A stretch of 64,000 nucleotides of DNA from Marinobacter xestospongiae (GTDB lineage: Bacteria > Pseudomonadota > Gammaproteobacteria > Pseudomonadales > Oleiphilaceae), in assembly GCF_023156385.1 (NCBI RefSeq), contig NZ_JAKZAK010000018.1, positions 1 to 64,000 of the forward strand, written 5' to 3'. Below are positions 28,712 through 39,148 of this stretch, one piece after another. Position numbers and translations under genes: made by a program. Under the pieces are notes generated by a model that made no database searches, was not told the origin of the DNA, and was given only the letters and a program-made list of their open reading frames with translations. The stretch's first letter is position 1; the number at the start of each line of letters is the position of its first letter.

Positions 28712-29605
28712 TCAGGCTCCGGGGAACACCCCGGTCGACAGGTAACGATCACCCCGGTCACAGATAATGGCCACGATCACCGCATTTTCAACCTGGGCCG
28801 ACAGCTGAAGCGCCCCGGCAATGGCACCGCCGGAGGACACACCGCAGAAGATGCCTTCCTCACGGGCGAGAGCCCGCATGGTGTCCTCAGCCTCTTGCTG
28901 ACCAATGTCCAGCACCTGATCCACCCTTGTGGCATCGAAGATAGACGGCAAATAGGCTTCCGGCCACCGGCGGATTCCGGGAATCGAAGCGCCTTCGCGC
29001 GGCTGAAGGCCAACGATTTCCACGTCCGGGTTACGTTCCTTGAGGTAGCGGGAGACACCCATGATGGTACCCGTGGTCCCCATGGAGCTGATGAAGTGCG
29101 TGACCCGACCGGCCGTCTGTTCCCAGATTTCCGGCCCGGTGGTGCGGTAATGGGCCAGCGGGTTGTCCTGGTTGCCAAACTGGTCCAGCACCAGTCCCTG
29201 ACCTTCCTGCTGCATGCGATGGGCCAGGTCGCGGGCCCCTTCCATGCCCTCTTCCCGGCTGACGGTGATGATTTCCGCGCCATAGGCCCGCATGGAGGCC
29301 CGCCGCTCCTCGCTCATGTTTGCCGGCATGATCAACACCATGCGGTACCCCTTGATGGCAGCCGCCATCGCCAGGGCAATGCCGGTATTGCCACTGGTTG
29401 CCTCAATCAGGGTGTCACCCGGCCGGATATCACCACGACGTTCGGCCTCCTGGATCATGCTCAGGGCGGGACGATCCTTGACCGAGCCGGCGGGGTTGTT
29501 GCCTTCCAGTTTTGCCAGCACTACGTTGCTGGTCTCGCCGGGCAGCCGCTGCAGCCGCACCAGGGGTGTGTGGCCGACATAGTCTTCAATGGTGGGGAAA
29601 TGCAT
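28712..29605 (-). CDS. cysM: Cysteine synthase B (O-acetylserine sulfhydrylase)
   Basis: 297 residues from ATG 29605 (AGGAGAG upstream); an upstream in-frame ATG at 29716 adds a sequence unlike the family. The PLP lysine lies in NNPAGSVKDRPAL, phosphate-binding loops in EATSGNTGIALA and the MGTTGTIMGVSRYLKE segment. CysM-type enzymes can use thiosulfate as well as sulfide. First gene of cysM-rlmD-relA-mazG, divergent from barA. Confidence 0.94.
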   Translation of the reverse strand: MHFPTIEDYVGHTPLVRLQRLPGETSNVVLAKLEGNNPAGSVKDRPALSMIQEAERRGDIRPGDTLIEATSGNTGIALAMAAAIKGYRMVLIMPANMSEERRASMRAYGAEIITVSREEGMEGARDLAHRMQQEGQGLVLDQFGNQDNPLAHYRTTGPEIWEQTAGRVTHFISSMGTTGTIMGVSRYLKERNPDVEIVGLQPREGASIPGIRRWPEAYLPSIFDATRVDQVLDIGQQEAEDTMRALAREEGIFCGVSSGGAIAGALQLSAQVENAVIVAIICDRGDRYLSTGVFPGA

Positions 29606-29926
29606 GATCAACGTCTCTCCTGTCACCCTGGGGCGTGCCCCGCCTGGCCGACGGGCTGTGTTACACTGTCTGGCACTTGGCGCGGCAGCACCGGCACGCA
29701 TTGGGTTCGACATCATACGCGTTCCGGCCTCCGGCGCCCAATACAGGTTGTAGCTATTACCATGACGAACGGCTATAACCGGGTGAGGATCACACCCTGG
29801 CTCAACGCGTTAGGCTAACCTCTGTTTGATCAGAACAGGGGTGGCTCTACAGGAGTCATCAGGGCAAGAGTCACTTGCGCAAAGGGACCCTTGGGACAGG
29901 ACGGTCAATTACTTCGGAATCAGGGC
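29606..29926. other. Divergent region between cysM and the barA-type kinase
   Basis: A 321-bp gap without genes. Near the kinase end there is a palindrome GTTAG-G-CTAAC (29809-29819) leading directly into a stem CCTCTGTT / AACAGGGG with a 7-nt loop (29819-29841). No T run follows, so it is not a terminator but could structure the kinase leader. I could not place either promoter with confidence. Confidence 0.4.
29819..29841 (+). promoter_or_regulatory. Leader hairpin before the kinase gene
   Basis: An 8-bp stem with one wobble, loop TGATCAG, about 85 nt before the kinase start codon. It overlaps by one base the palindrome at 29809-29819. Whether it is within the transcript is unknown. Confidence 0.25.
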
Positions 29927-32803
29927 ATGCGTCGCTGGGGCATCCGCAAAAAAGTACTGGTGGTGACGCTGGTTCCCACCCTTCTCACCACTCTGATGCT
30001 GGGTCTGTTTTTCTCCCTGAGCTGGGTCAAGAACATCGAACAGCTGCTCCAGGACCGGGGGGATTCCCTCTCCCGGCAGCTGGCCGCAGGCTCAGAGTAC
30101 GGCATGTTCACCGCCAACAGAAGCCTGCTGAGCAGCCTGTCCAACGCGCTACTGGAAGAGCAGGACGTACGCTCCATTACCTTCTACGACGCCAGTCGTC
30201 AGCGTCTGCTTCACACCGGCCCGGGCTACCGCGAACCGATCGACAGCTCCGCCCTGACCCAGTCCAACGCACTGCGCCACCAGCGCCGCAACAGCACCCT
30301 GTTCATCACTCCGGTGTTCCTCCAGGACCTGATGATCGAGAACATGCTGGAGCTGGAACCGATTCCCGGCAATCCCCGCAGCAGCGACCCCATTGGCTGG
30401 GTGGCGGTCGAGATGTCCCACATCCGTACCGAGAAGGAAACCTACAAGGCCCTGCTGATCTCGCTGCTGCTGGTGCTTGCCGGAGTGGCGGCCAGCCTGC
30501 TGATTGCGGTGCGTCTGAGTCGCGCCTTTACCCACCCGATCTTTGAGCTCAACGAAGCCGTGGCCCGCCTCAAGGAGGGCAAGCTCGATACCCGGGTCTA
30601 CACCGAAGCGGGACCGGAATTCGAGCAGCTGGAATCGGGCCTGAATGCCATGGCCGCCGAACTCAGCAAGGCCCAGGCGGAGATGCAGCAGAACATCGAC
30701 CAGGCCACCGAAGATCTGCGGGAAACCCTGGAAACCATCGAAATCCAGAACATTGAGCTGGACCTGGCCCGCAAAGAGGCGCTGGAAGCGAGCCGCATCA
30801 AGTCGGAATTCCTGGCCAACATGTCCCACGAAATCCGTACCCCGCTGAACGGCATCATCGGCTTCACCGAACTGCTGCTCAAGGGGCCCATGCCCAAGCA
30901 GCAGCGGGACCACCTCAACACCATCCGCAAGTCGTCCGAGATTCTGCTCACTATCATCAATGACATCCTCGACTTCTCCAAAATCGAAGCAGGCAAGCTG
31001 ATCCTGGACCGGGTGCCGTTCCAGCTCCGGGATATCGTGGAAGAGGTAATGGTGATGCTGGCACCGGCCGCCCACGGCAAGAATCTGGACCTGGTCCCGC
31101 TGGTATACGCTGACGTGCCGGACAACCTGATGGGAGACCCTTTGCGGGTGAAACAGGTGATCACCAATCTGGTGAACAACGCCATCAAGTTCACCCAAAC
31201 CGGCGAAGTGGTGCTGCGGGCCAGCCTGGAAGACGAAGACCCGGAAAATCACCGGGTCACCTTACGACTGAGCATCAGCGATTCCGGAGTTGGTCTGTCC
31301 CGGGCGCAACAGCAATCCTTGTTCAACGCCTTCAATCAGGCCGACGCCTCTACCGCCCGGCAGTACGGCGGCACCGGTCTGGGGCTGGCAATCTCCAAGC
31401 GGCTGGTGGAGGAGATGGGCGGCAACATCGGCCTTGAAAGCGAACTGGGCAAGGGCTCCACTTTCTGGTTCACCCTCTCCACCGACCTCTCCGCCACCGT
31501 CGGCTCCGCCCCTCCCCGGGATGCTCTGGGAGGCGAACGACTGATTTATCTGGAGCACCAGAAAACCTCTGGCCTGGCGGTGGAACACCTGTTGCGGGAC
31601 TGGGGGCTGGAGGTGGACCGCGCCGGTTCTCCGACGGAGTTGCGGGAGAAAATCGCCGAGGCGCAGCAGAAACAGGCTGGTTATGCCCTCGCCATGGTGG
31701 GTATTACCCGCCACCTGCTGCATTCCAGTCAATACTGCAGTCTGATCCGGGATCTGGAGCTGGAACGGGATTGCCGCACCCTGTTACTGACCCCAACCCT
31801 GGAAACCCAGGACGACCCGTTGTCCAAACTGGCCAGCGGTCACCTGACCAAGCCGGTCTGCCGCGATACCCTTTATGATGAGCTGCTCCTACTGATCCAC
31901 GGCATCGAGAACACCAAGGCGAAGCCAGCCGTCAAGAGCGGGCCGATACTGCTTGAGCACGACACCACACCACGGGTGCTGGCGGTGGACGACAATGAAG
32001 CCAACCTGAAGCTGGTGTTGACGCTGCTGCGGGACCAGAACATTGAAGCCGAGGGCGCAGCCAGTGGCTTTGAGGCGCTGAGCAAGGCACGCCAAGGCCG
32101 TTTCGATCTGGTATTCATGGACCTGCAGATGCCTGGAATGGATGGCGTTGAAACCACCGAACGGCTGCGATCCCTGGACAGCAAAGGCAAACGACTGCCC
32201 ATCATTGCCCTCACCGCCCATGCCCTGGCGGACGAGCAGGCCCGCCTGGTGGCTCAGGGGTTTGATGGCTACATCGCCAAGCCCATCAGCAGCCGCCAAC
32301 TGATGGAAACAATCCGCGATTACACCGGTTTCCAGAGCCAAAACCTTCCAGATCACCAGAACGTAGCGGAAGTCAGGGATACACGACGGGGCATTCGCCC
32401 CTCAACCCGCAAGAAACAGCAGGACTGCGTCAGTGTCGAGGAAAGTATTCAGCTGGCGGCTGGCAAGACAGACCTTGCGGAGGAGCTGTTCAGCATGCTG
32501 CTGGAGCAGCTCCAGGGGGATCGTCAGCGCATCCGTGAGCTGTGGCAACAGCAGCAGCTGGACGAACTGCTGGAATGCGTCCACAAGCTCCATGGCGCCG
32601 CCCGCTACTGTGGCGTGCCGGAACTGCGGGCGATGGCGGAACAGCTGGAAACCGGCCTGAAACGACAATCCCCGGAGCTGGAATCACTGACCGAACAGAT
32701 GCTGGCGGCGATGGAGCGGCTGGAAATCTGGAGTGATCAGACCGACTGGCAGTCCCAGTTCCGGGCCTTCGACACCGAAGCGACCGCCCACCCGGAAACC
32801 TGA
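29927..32803 (+). CDS. barA: GacS/BarA-type tripartite hybrid histidine kinase
   Basis: 958 residues from ATG 29927. Two membrane segments (about residues 8-30 and ~165-185) flank a periplasmic sensor; a HAMP and coiled-coil follow; phospho-acceptor H301 lies in [12 protein letters not shown]; the HATPase has [10 protein letters not shown]; the receiver has D732 ([11 protein letters not shown]); the C-terminal Hpt has H886 (VHKLHG). This is the full GacS/BarA arrangement that phosphorylates GacA/UvrY and thus controls Csr/Rsm small RNAs. Its position next to cysM-rlmD-relA is the same as gacS in Pseudomonas. Confidence 0.94.
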   Translation: MRRWGIRKKVLVVTLVPTLLTTLMLGLFFSLSWVKNIEQLLQDRGDSLSRQLAAGSEYGMFTANRSLLSSLSNALLEEQDVRSITFYDASRQRLLHTGPGYREPIDSSALTQSNALRHQRRNSTLFITPVFLQDLMIENMLELEPIPGNPRSSDPIGWVAVEMSHIRTEKETYKALLISLLLVLAGVAASLLIAVRLSRAFTHPIFELNEAVARLKEGKLDTRVYTEAGPEFEQLESGLNAMAAELSKAQAEMQQNIDQATEDLRETLETIEIQNIELDLARKEALEASRIKSEFLANMSHEIRTPLNGIIGFTELLLKGPMPKQQRDHLNTIRKSSEILLTIINDILDFSKIEAGKLILDRVPFQLRDIVEEVMVMLAPAAHGKNLDLVPLVYADVPDNLMGDPLRVKQVITNLVNNAIKFTQTGEVVLRASLEDEDPENHRVTLRLSISDSGVGLSRAQQQSLFNAFNQADASTARQYGGTGLGLAISKRLVEEMGGNIGLESELGKGSTFWFTLSTDLSATVGSAPPRDALGGERLIYLEHQKTSGLAVEHLLRDWGLEVDRAGSPTELREKIAEAQQKQAGYALAMVGITRHLLHSSQYCSLIRDLELERDCRTLLLTPTLETQDDPLSKLASGHLTKPVCRDTLYDELLLLIHGIENTKAKPAVKSGPILLEHDTTPRVLAVDDNEANLKLVLTLLRDQNIEAEGAASGFEALSKARQGRFDLVFMDLQMPGMDGVETTERLRSLDSKGKRLPIIALTAHALADEQARLVAQGFDGYIAKPISSRQLMETIRDYTGFQSQNLPDHQNVAEVRDTRRGIRPSTRKKQQDCVSVEESIQLAAGKTDLAEELFSMLLEQLQGDRQRIRELWQQQQLDELLECVHKLHGAARYCGVPELRAMAEQLETGLKRQSPELESLTEQMLAAMERLEIWSDQTDWQSQFRAFDTEATAHPET

Positions 32804-32862
32804 TACCACCGCAGCGCCGAAATTGCAGCTTTCAGAGCGGCCCTGAGATCCTCAGAGGCGGC

Positions 32863-33615
32863 CTAGAGTTGACGAGCGCGATCCAGAATCGCCCGCATCT
32901 CTTTGACGGCGTCCTTGAGACCGGAGAACACTGCGCGGGCGATGATGCTGTGACCAATATTGAGTTCGTTGATGCCGTCAATCGCCGCTACCGCTTCGGT
33001 ATTGTGATAGTGGAGACCATGGCCGGCATTGACGATCAATCCCCGCTGGCGAGCGTGGGCAACGGCTGCCTGCAACACCCCCAGTGTTGTGGCCACCGCC
33101 TCGGGCGTTTCCGCTTCCGCGTACTCCCCGGTGTGCAGCTCGATCACCGGCGCGCCACAGCGCACAGCGGCGTCAATCTGCTCCGGATCGGGGTCGATAA
33201 ACAGCGACACTTCGGCGCCAATGGCCGCCAGCCGCTCACAGGCTTTGGCCACGCGAGCCTCCTGCCCGACCACATCGAGCCCACCCTCAGTGGTCAACTC
33301 CTCACGTTTCTCCGGTACCAGGCAGACACAGTGAGGGCGCACCTGTTCGGCAAAGGCCAGCATGGCGTCCGTGACGGCCATTTCCAGGTTCATCTTACTG
33401 TTGAGCATTTCCCGCAACAACAGTACGTCCCGATCCTGAATGTGGCGACGGTCTTCCCGCGGATGGATGGTAATACCATCGGCCCCCGCCTCCTCAGCCA
33501 GCAGCGCGGCCTGGACCGGGTCCGGATAACGGGTACCACGGGCCTGACGCAGGGTCGCCACATGGTCAACATTGACCCCCAGCAGCACTCTCTTGGGTAA
33601 CGGATTCGAACTCAT
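32863..33615 (-). CDS. pdxJ: Pyridoxine 5'-phosphate synthase
   Basis: 250 residues from ATG 33615 (GAGGAG upstream); an in-frame ATG at 33831 inside recO is not used. Joins DXP and 3-amino-2-oxopropyl phosphate to pyridoxine 5'-phosphate. TIM barrel with [31 protein letters not shown] and [13 protein letters not shown]. Last gene of the lepA-to-pdxJ operon, 10 nt after recO; convergent with the barA-type kinase. Confidence 0.96.
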   Translation of the reverse strand: MSSNPLPKRVLLGVNVDHVATLRQARGTRYPDPVQAALLAEEAGADGITIHPREDRRHIQDRDVLLLREMLNSKMNLEMAVTDAMLAFAEQVRPHCVCLVPEKREELTTEGGLDVVGQEARVAKACERLAAIGAEVSLFIDPDPEQIDAAVRCGAPVIELHTGEYAEAETPEAVATTLGVLQAAVAHARQRGLIVNAGHGLHYHNTEAVAAIDGINELNIGHSIIARAVFSGLKDAVKEMRAILDRARQL

Positions 33616-33625
33616 CGGGCTCTCC

Positions 33626-34333
33626 TCAGCCTTTGTGGAACAGGGACCGGCTATGCAGGGGCCGTCCCTGCAACAGATGATCGACCAGAACGCGCATGAC
33701 CCGCTTGGCCAAACGGCGCGTATCTGCAGACCCATAGTCGCCGGCGGCCAGCCCCAACAGGGTATCACCGGCAAGAGACTGCAACCGGGTCTCCGGGGTT
33801 GGGTGAGCCAGGATACCCTGGCCAGGATCATAGCAATAGTGTCCCCGGGGCTCGACTTCCCGCCCCAGATCGGTCACCCAGCCCCAATCAAAGCCGTAGC
33901 CCAGGGCCTGGGCAAATGCTATCTCAAAACGTCGCAGTACCGGCTCCACATCGGTGGTATCGGCCAGCGCATGAAGGCTGTCGATGTAGCAGGCAAACAG
34001 TTCGGGGAGTGGATCGCCTTCCGGCACCAGACGTTGCAGCAGTTCGTTGAGGTACAGTCCACTGTAGAGTGCAACGGTTCCTTTCGGCGCGGGGCCATCA
34101 CGGACCTCCAGTTGCACCAGGGTCTTCAGATCGCTGCGGCCCTGCCAGTCCAGCAACAGAGGCTGAAAGGGCTGCAACTGGGCCTTGAGCGGACTGCGGG
34201 CGCTGTTGGCGCCCCGGGCAACCAGGCCCAAACGGCCATGGTTGAGGGTGAGCACATCGACCAGCAGACTGGTTTCTCGGTAGGGTCGGCGATGCAGCAC
34301 ATAGCCTGGCTCGCCTTGTACGGGAGCGGCCAT
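33626..34333 (-). CDS. recO: DNA repair protein RecO
   Basis: 235 residues. Mediator that loads RecA on SSB-coated DNA with RecR. N-terminal OB fold ([31 protein letters not shown]) is characteristic. The zinc-binding cysteines of some RecO proteins are absent, which is normal for this group. Starts 8 nt after the era stop. Confidence 0.92.
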   Translation of the reverse strand: MAAPVQGEPGYVLHRRPYRETSLLVDVLTLNHGRLGLVARGANSARSPLKAQLQPFQPLLLDWQGRSDLKTLVQLEVRDGPAPKGTVALYSGLYLNELLQRLVPEGDPLPELFACYIDSLHALADTTDVEPVLRRFEIAFAQALGYGFDWGWVTDLGREVEPRGHYCYDPGQGILAHPTPETRLQSLAGDTLLGLAAGDYGSADTRRLAKRVMRVLVDHLLQGRPLHSRSLFHKG

Positions 34334-34340
34334 GGCTGCC

Positions 34341-35261
34341 TCAGAGGTCGTTCATTCCCAGGCTCTTCAGAGCCCGGTCGCTGTCCGACCAGCCCCGCTT
34401 GACCTTGACCCACAGGCGCAGCATCACCTTGGAATCGAACAGCCGCTCCATATCCTGGCGAGCCTCCTTGCCAATCTGGCGCAACCGCTCACCCTTGTCG
34501 CCGATCACGATCTTCTTCTGGCCCTGCCGTTCCACCAGAATCAGGGCAGAGATGTGCAAAGTCTTGCCATCCTGACGGAATTCCTCGATTTCGACGGCAG
34601 CGGAATAGGGCAATTCGGCGCCCAGCTGACGGGTGATCTTCTCCCGCACCATTTCAGAGGCCAGGAAGCGTTGGCTGCGGTCAGTGATCTGGTCGTCCGG
34701 GTAAAAGTGGACACTCTCTGGCAGGAACCGGCCGACGGCCTCTTCCAATGGCGCCAGGTTCTGGCCCCGAAGCGCCGACAGGGGAATGATTTCTGCGAAC
34801 TCCCGCTTCGCAGCCAGCATCTCCAGATGCGGCAGCAGGGTTTCGCGACGCTCGGTCTTGTCGACCTTGTTCACCACAAGAATCACCGGGCAGGTCAGCC
34901 GCTCCAGCTTGTCCAGGACCATCTGGTCGGCACTGGTCCAGTGCGCCTGATCAACCACGAATACCACCACATCGACATCAATCAACGCCGAACTGGCGGC
35001 CTTGTTCATGTATTTGTTGATGGCGCGCGGCTCATCTTCGTGCATGCCCGGAGTATCCACATAGATCGCCTGCACCGGGCCCTCGGTTTTGATCCCCAGC
35101 ACCTGGTGACGGGTCGTCTGGGGCTTACGCGAGGTAATGCTGAGCTTCTGGCCGAGAATGTGGTTGAGCAGGGTCGACTTGCCCACATTGGGGCGGCCCA
35201 CGATGGCGACAAAGCCACAGCGGCTGTCCGGATTTTCAGGGCGGGTGGGGTCCATCATCAT
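34341..35261 (-). CDS. era: GTPase Era
   Basis: 306 residues. Ras-like GTPase with G1 [10 protein letters not shown]3 DTPG, G4 NKVD and a C-terminal KH domain (EGRQGQKK-like region [15 protein letters not shown]) that binds the 16S 3' end during 30S assembly. Three methionines open the frame; ATG 35261 overlaps the rnc stop. Confidence 0.96.
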   Translation of the reverse strand: MMMDPTRPENPDSRCGFVAIVGRPNVGKSTLLNHILGQKLSITSRKPQTTRHQVLGIKTEGPVQAIYVDTPGMHEDEPRAINKYMNKAASSALIDVDVVVFVVDQAHWTSADQMVLDKLERLTCPVILVVNKVDKTERRETLLPHLEMLAAKREFAEIIPLSALRGQNLAPLEEAVGRFLPESVHFYPDDQITDRSQRFLASEMVREKITRQLGAELPYSAAVEIEEFRQDGKTLHISALILVERQGQKKIVIGDKGERLRQIGKEARQDMERLFDSKVMLRLWVKVKRGWSDSDRALKSLGMNDL

Positions 35262-35950
35262 TCCTCACTCTCCACGCCCAGCGCCTTGAGTGCACTGCGG
35301 GCAGCCTGCTGTTCCGCCAGTCGGCGACTGCTGCCGACACCCGTGGTTTTGCGGTCCAGCGACGGCAACGCACAGGAGACATGAAAGGTCTGGGCGTGGG
35401 CTTCGCCATCCACCGAAATCACCTCGTACTGGGGCAAGGGGTATTGCCGCGACTGCAGGAATTCCTGCAGTCGGGTCTTGGGATCTTTCTGGGTGTCCTG
35501 CAGATTGAGGTTTTCCAGCCGCTGCCGAAACCAGATCAGCACCTGCTCCCGGCAGGTATCGAAATCGCTGTCGAGGTAGATGGCACCAATGATGGACTCC
35601 ACCGTATCCGCCAGGATCGAGTCCCGTCGAAAACCACCACTTTTGAGCTCACCGGAACCCAGACGCAGGTACCGGCCAAGATCAAACTCGCGGCCAATTT
35701 CGGCCAGGGTGACGCCCTTGACCATACGGGCCCGCAGGCGACTGAGCTGGCCTTCACGGGCTTTCTCGAAGTTCAGGAACAGGTGCTCCGCGATTACCAT
35801 GTTCACGATGGAGTCGCCAAGAAATTCCAGGCGTTCGTTGTTCTGGTTACCATAGCTCCGGTGGGTCAGAGCCAGCAGCAAGTACTCAGGCTGCTTGAAC
35901 TGGTAACCAAGGCGGCGTTGCAGCCTGTCTAGGTCGGGTTGGGAACTCAC
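35258..35950 (-). CDS. rnc: Ribonuclease III
   Basis: 230 residues. Cleaves double-stranded RNA, including pre-rRNA. RNase III signature [15 protein letters not shown], second acidic site [15 protein letters not shown], and a C-terminal dsRNA-binding domain. The start is GTG 35950, overlapping the stop of the DUF4845 gene (GTGA). Shares four bases with era downstream, as in many gammaproteobacteria. Confidence 0.96.
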   Translation of the reverse strand: MSSQPDLDRLQRRLGYQFKQPEYLLLALTHRSYGNQNNERLEFLGDSIVNMVIAEHLFLNFEKAREGQLSRLRARMVKGVTLAEIGREFDLGRYLRLGSGELKSGGFRRDSILADTVESIIGAIYLDSDFDTCREQVLIWFRQRLENLNLQDTQKDPKTRLQEFLQSRQYPLPQYEVISVDGEAHAQTFHVSCALPSLDRKTTGVGSSRRLAEQQAARSALKALGVESEE

Positions 35951-36354
35951 TGGCCCCTCATCTCATACTCATGGTTAAAGCTGACGACGGCGTCGATGTT
36001 ACTGATGATGGGTGCGCGCATCTCGTACGCCACCGTGATCATGACCAACTCACCGTCCTTCTCGATACTTATGTTTTCAGAGTCAAAGTCGCGTACGTTA
36101 TTCACCAGTAAACGCTTATCAACAAGCGCACGAACAGCTACTGGAGACATTTGGGATAGGCCCGCTGTACCGTCCAGGCTTTCAATGGCTTCCTGTATGG
36201 TCACATCGTCCAAATAAAGAGGTCCAAGCTTTATTACTAAGGTCAACAGACCACCAAAGAACAACACCATGACCAACATGGTCAACATCGAAGCGCCACG
36301 CTGGTGCCCTGGCATCTTTTGCCCACCCTTCATCATCGCTTGCATACCTGTCAT
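35947..36354 (-). CDS. DUF4845 membrane-anchored protein
   Basis: 135 residues, with one N-terminal membrane helix ([20 protein letters not shown]) and a small periplasmic domain; fits DUF4845, found between lepB and rnc across pseudomonads and relatives. Function unknown. Several in-frame ATGs precede the helix; ATG 36315 with AAGGGTGGG 6 nt upstream is a good alternative start. Confidence 0.85.
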   Translation of the reverse strand: MTGMQAMMKGGQKMPGHQRGASMLTMLVMVLFFGGLLTLVIKLGPLYLDDVTIQEAIESLDGTAGLSQMSPVAVRALVDKRLLVNNVRDFDSENISIEKDGELVMITVAYEMRAPIISNIDAVVSFNHEYEMRGQ

Positions 36355-36378
36355 ATCAGTTGTTCATCCCTTGCGCGG

Positions 36379-37185
36379 TCAATCTATCGCTCCCACCCGA
36401 TCAAAGGTGGGCAGACTGGTCAGCGACTTCCAGTGCATCCAGATGGCAAAGGCCTTGCCAACCACCAGTTCATCAGGAACGGTACCCCAGAACCGACTGT
36501 CGTTACTGTTGTCCCGATTGTCACCCATCATGAAGTAATGCCCTTCCGGCACCACCCACTCGCCCTCACCGGCGCCACTCTGCCGGCCCAGGGTCAGGAA
36601 GATGTCATGTTCCGCATCCCCCAACTGTTCCCGCCGTAATTCCACCGGAGGCAGCTTGGCGACAAACTGACTCTCAACCTCCTCACCGTTGATGTAGAGG
36701 GTCTTGTTACGGTAGCGGATGCGATCACCCGGCACTCCGATCACCCTCTTAATATAGTTGGTCTCGCCATCCTCCGGCACTTTGAACACCATGACATCCC
36801 CTCGCTGGGGATCACCAATGTCCACGATCTTGGTGCCGATGACAGGCAGGCGCAGCCCGTAGGCGAATTTGTTGACCAGGATAAAATCATCGACTTCCAG
36901 GGTCGGCAGCATGGAGCCGGAGGGAATGGTAAACGGCTCGACCAGAAACGATCGCAGGACCAGGACGATGGCCAGCACTGGAAAAAACGAGCGGCTCAGG
37001 TCCACCAGATAGGGCTCCCGGCTTTCCTCGCCGTCGTCATCCAGGGCCGTGGTTTCCGCATTGGCCGCCGATGCCGCGCCATGGCTGGCCAGCCGTCGCG
37101 GCTTGAAAAACACCACGTCCGCCAACCAGACCAGCCCGGTGGCGAAGGTCAGCACCACAAGAATCAGCGGGAAATTGATATCCAT
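36379..37185 (-). CDS. lepB: Signal peptidase I
   Basis: 268 residues. Membrane-bound serine protease that removes signal peptides. Catalytic S91 (PSGSMLPT) and general-base K146 (TNYIKRVIG), at the same positions as in E. coli LepB; the MGDNRDNSNDSRFWG box is present. Two N-terminal membrane segments. Directly after lepA, 11 nt apart. Confidence 0.96.
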   Translation of the reverse strand: MDINFPLILVVLTFATGLVWLADVVFFKPRRLASHGAASAANAETTALDDDGEESREPYLVDLSRSFFPVLAIVLVLRSFLVEPFTIPSGSMLPTLEVDDFILVNKFAYGLRLPVIGTKIVDIGDPQRGDVMVFKVPEDGETNYIKRVIGVPGDRIRYRNKTLYINGEEVESQFVAKLPPVELRREQLGDAEHDIFLTLGRQSGAGEGEWVVPEGHYFMMGDNRDNSNDSRFWGTVPDELVVGKAFAIWMHWKSLTSLPTFDRVGAID

Positions 37186-37196
37186 CGGGGAGGTCC

Positions 37197-39005
37197 CTAG
37201 TTGTCCACTTTCAGTACGGCAAGGAACGCTTCCTGGGGTACTTCCACATTACCCAACTGTTTCATGCGTTTTTTACCTTCTTTCTGCTTCTGCAGCAGCT
37301 TTTTCTTACGGCTGACATCGCCGCCGTAACACTTGGCGGTGACGTTCTTGCGCAGCGCCTTCACGGTGACCCGTGAGACAATCTGGTTGCCAATCGCAGC
37401 CTGGATCGCGATGTCGAACATCTGCCGCGGAATCAGCTCTTTCATCTTTTCCACCAGCGCGCGACCACGGTAATGAGCCTGCTCGCGGTGCACGATCAGC
37501 GCCAGCGCATCCACGCGGTCGCCGTTGATCAGCACATCCAACCGTACCAGGTTGGCCGGATCAAACCGCACAAACTGGTAATCCAGAGAGGCGAACCCTC
37601 GGCTCGCCGACTTGATACGGTCAAAGAAATCCAGCACCACTTCCGCCATCGGCAGCTCATAGGTGAGCTGCACCTGGGTCGCCAGGAAGTGCATATTCTT
37701 CTGCACTCCGCGCTTTTCCTCACACAGCGCGATGACGTTGCCCAGATGCTCCTGGGGAACCAGAATGTTGGCTTCGACAATCGGCTCCCGCATCTCTTCA
37801 ATGGAGCCAATATCCGGTAACCGTGAGGGGTTATCCACCGACACGGTCTCACCCTGGGTGGTGACCACTTCATAGATTACGGTAGGCGCTGTGGTGATCA
37901 GCTCGAGGTTATACTCCCGCTCCAGCCGCTCCTGGATAATCTCCATGTGCAGCATACCCAGGAAGCCACACCTGAAACCGAAGCCCAGGGCATCCGAGCT
38001 CTCCGGCTCGAAGAACAGTGAGGCGTCGTTCAACGTCAGTTTTTCCAGCGCGTCACGAAAATCGTCGTAATCGTCGGAACTGATCGGGAACAGACCCGCA
38101 TAAACCTGGGGTTTGACCTTCTGGAAGCCCGGCAGCGGCGTGGCCTCTTCCGCGCCTTTCTGATGCACGATGGTGTCCCCCACCGGCGCACCGTGAATAT
38201 CTTTGATGCCAGCCACCACAAAACCGACGTCGCCGGTGCTCAGTTCGCCGGTATCGGTCAGTTTGGGGTTGAAGATACCAACCCGGTCAGCGTTCCAGGC
38301 GCGGCCAGTGGACTTGATCACAATCTTGTCGCCCTTGCGGAGTCTGCCCTGAGTGACGCGAACCAGCGACACCACGCCCAGGTAATTGTCAAACCAGGAG
38401 TCGATGATCAACGCTTTGAGGGGGGCGTCAATCTCTCCGGCCGGGGGCGGAATACGCTTGATGAGGTCTTCCAGTACGTCTTCAACGCCGAGGCCGCTCT
38501 TGGCGGAACAACGCACCGCATCGGCCGCTTCTATACCGATGATGTCCTCAATTTCCTGAGCCACCCGCTCAGGCTCAGCCTGGGGCAGGTCCATCTTGTT
38601 GAGCACCGGGACAACTTCCAGCCCCTGCTCAATGGCGGTGTAACAGTTCGCCACGGACTGGGCCTCAACCCCCTGTCCCGCATCCACCACCAGCAGCGCC
38701 CCTTCACAGGCATACAGGGAACGGGACACCTCGTAGGAGAAGTCCACATGCCCAGGAGTATCGATGAAGTTCAGCTTGTACTCGATTCCGTCACGGGCCT
38801 TGTAGTTCAGCGTGACGCTCTGGGCCTTGATGGTAATGCCGCGCTCACGTTCAAGATCCATCGAATCGAGCACCTGGGCGGCCATTTCCCGCTCGGTCAG
38901 ACCACCGCAGATCTGAATAAAGCGGTCTGCCAGCGTGGATTTGCCGTGATCAATATGGGCAATGATGGAAAAGTTACGGATTCGGCTAAGATCAGTCACA
39001 GACAA
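37197..39005 (-). CDS. lepA: Elongation factor 4 (LepA)
   Basis: 602 residues. Ribosome-associated translation GTPase. G1 [10 protein letters not shown]2 region [11 protein letters not shown]3 DTPGHVD, G4 NKMD, and the LepA-specific C-terminal domain ([14 protein letters not shown]). The annotated frame starts at TTG 39005; GTG 38999 is equally likely and neither has a clear ribosome-binding site. Probably first gene of the lepA-lepB-DUF4845-rnc-era-recO-pdxJ operon. Confidence 0.96.
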   Translation of the reverse strand: MSVTDLSRIRNFSIIAHIDHGKSTLADRFIQICGGLTEREMAAQVLDSMDLERERGITIKAQSVTLNYKARDGIEYKLNFIDTPGHVDFSYEVSRSLYACEGALLVVDAGQGVEAQSVANCYTAIEQGLEVVPVLNKMDLPQAEPERVAQEIEDIIGIEAADAVRCSAKSGLGVEDVLEDLIKRIPPPAGEIDAPLKALIIDSWFDNYLGVVSLVRVTQGRLRKGDKIVIKSTGRAWNADRVGIFNPKLTDTGELSTGDVGFVVAGIKDIHGAPVGDTIVHQKGAEEATPLPGFQKVKPQVYAGLFPISSDDYDDFRDALEKLTLNDASLFFEPESSDALGFGFRCGFLGMLHMEIIQERLEREYNLELITTAPTVIYEVVTTQGETVSVDNPSRLPDIGSIEEMREPIVEANILVPQEHLGNVIALCEEKRGVQKNMHFLATQVQLTYELPMAEVVLDFFDRIKSASRGFASLDYQFVRFDPANLVRLDVLINGDRVDALALIVHREQAHYRGRALVEKMKELIPRQMFDIAIQAAIGNQIVSRVTVKALRKNVTAKCYGGDVSRKKKLLQKQKEGKKRMKQLGNVEVPQEAFLAVLKVDN

Positions 39006-39148
39006 TGGGTACTCGTGTAGGACGATACAGACGAGCCCGCATGGCCAGACAGACGCCTGACCGTGCCGCCGGGATGTGTAGGGCGGCGGATGCCCTGCGG
39101 GCTCAGCAACGCGCTGATTCTACCGGTTACCGCCCGCCATTGCCATGA

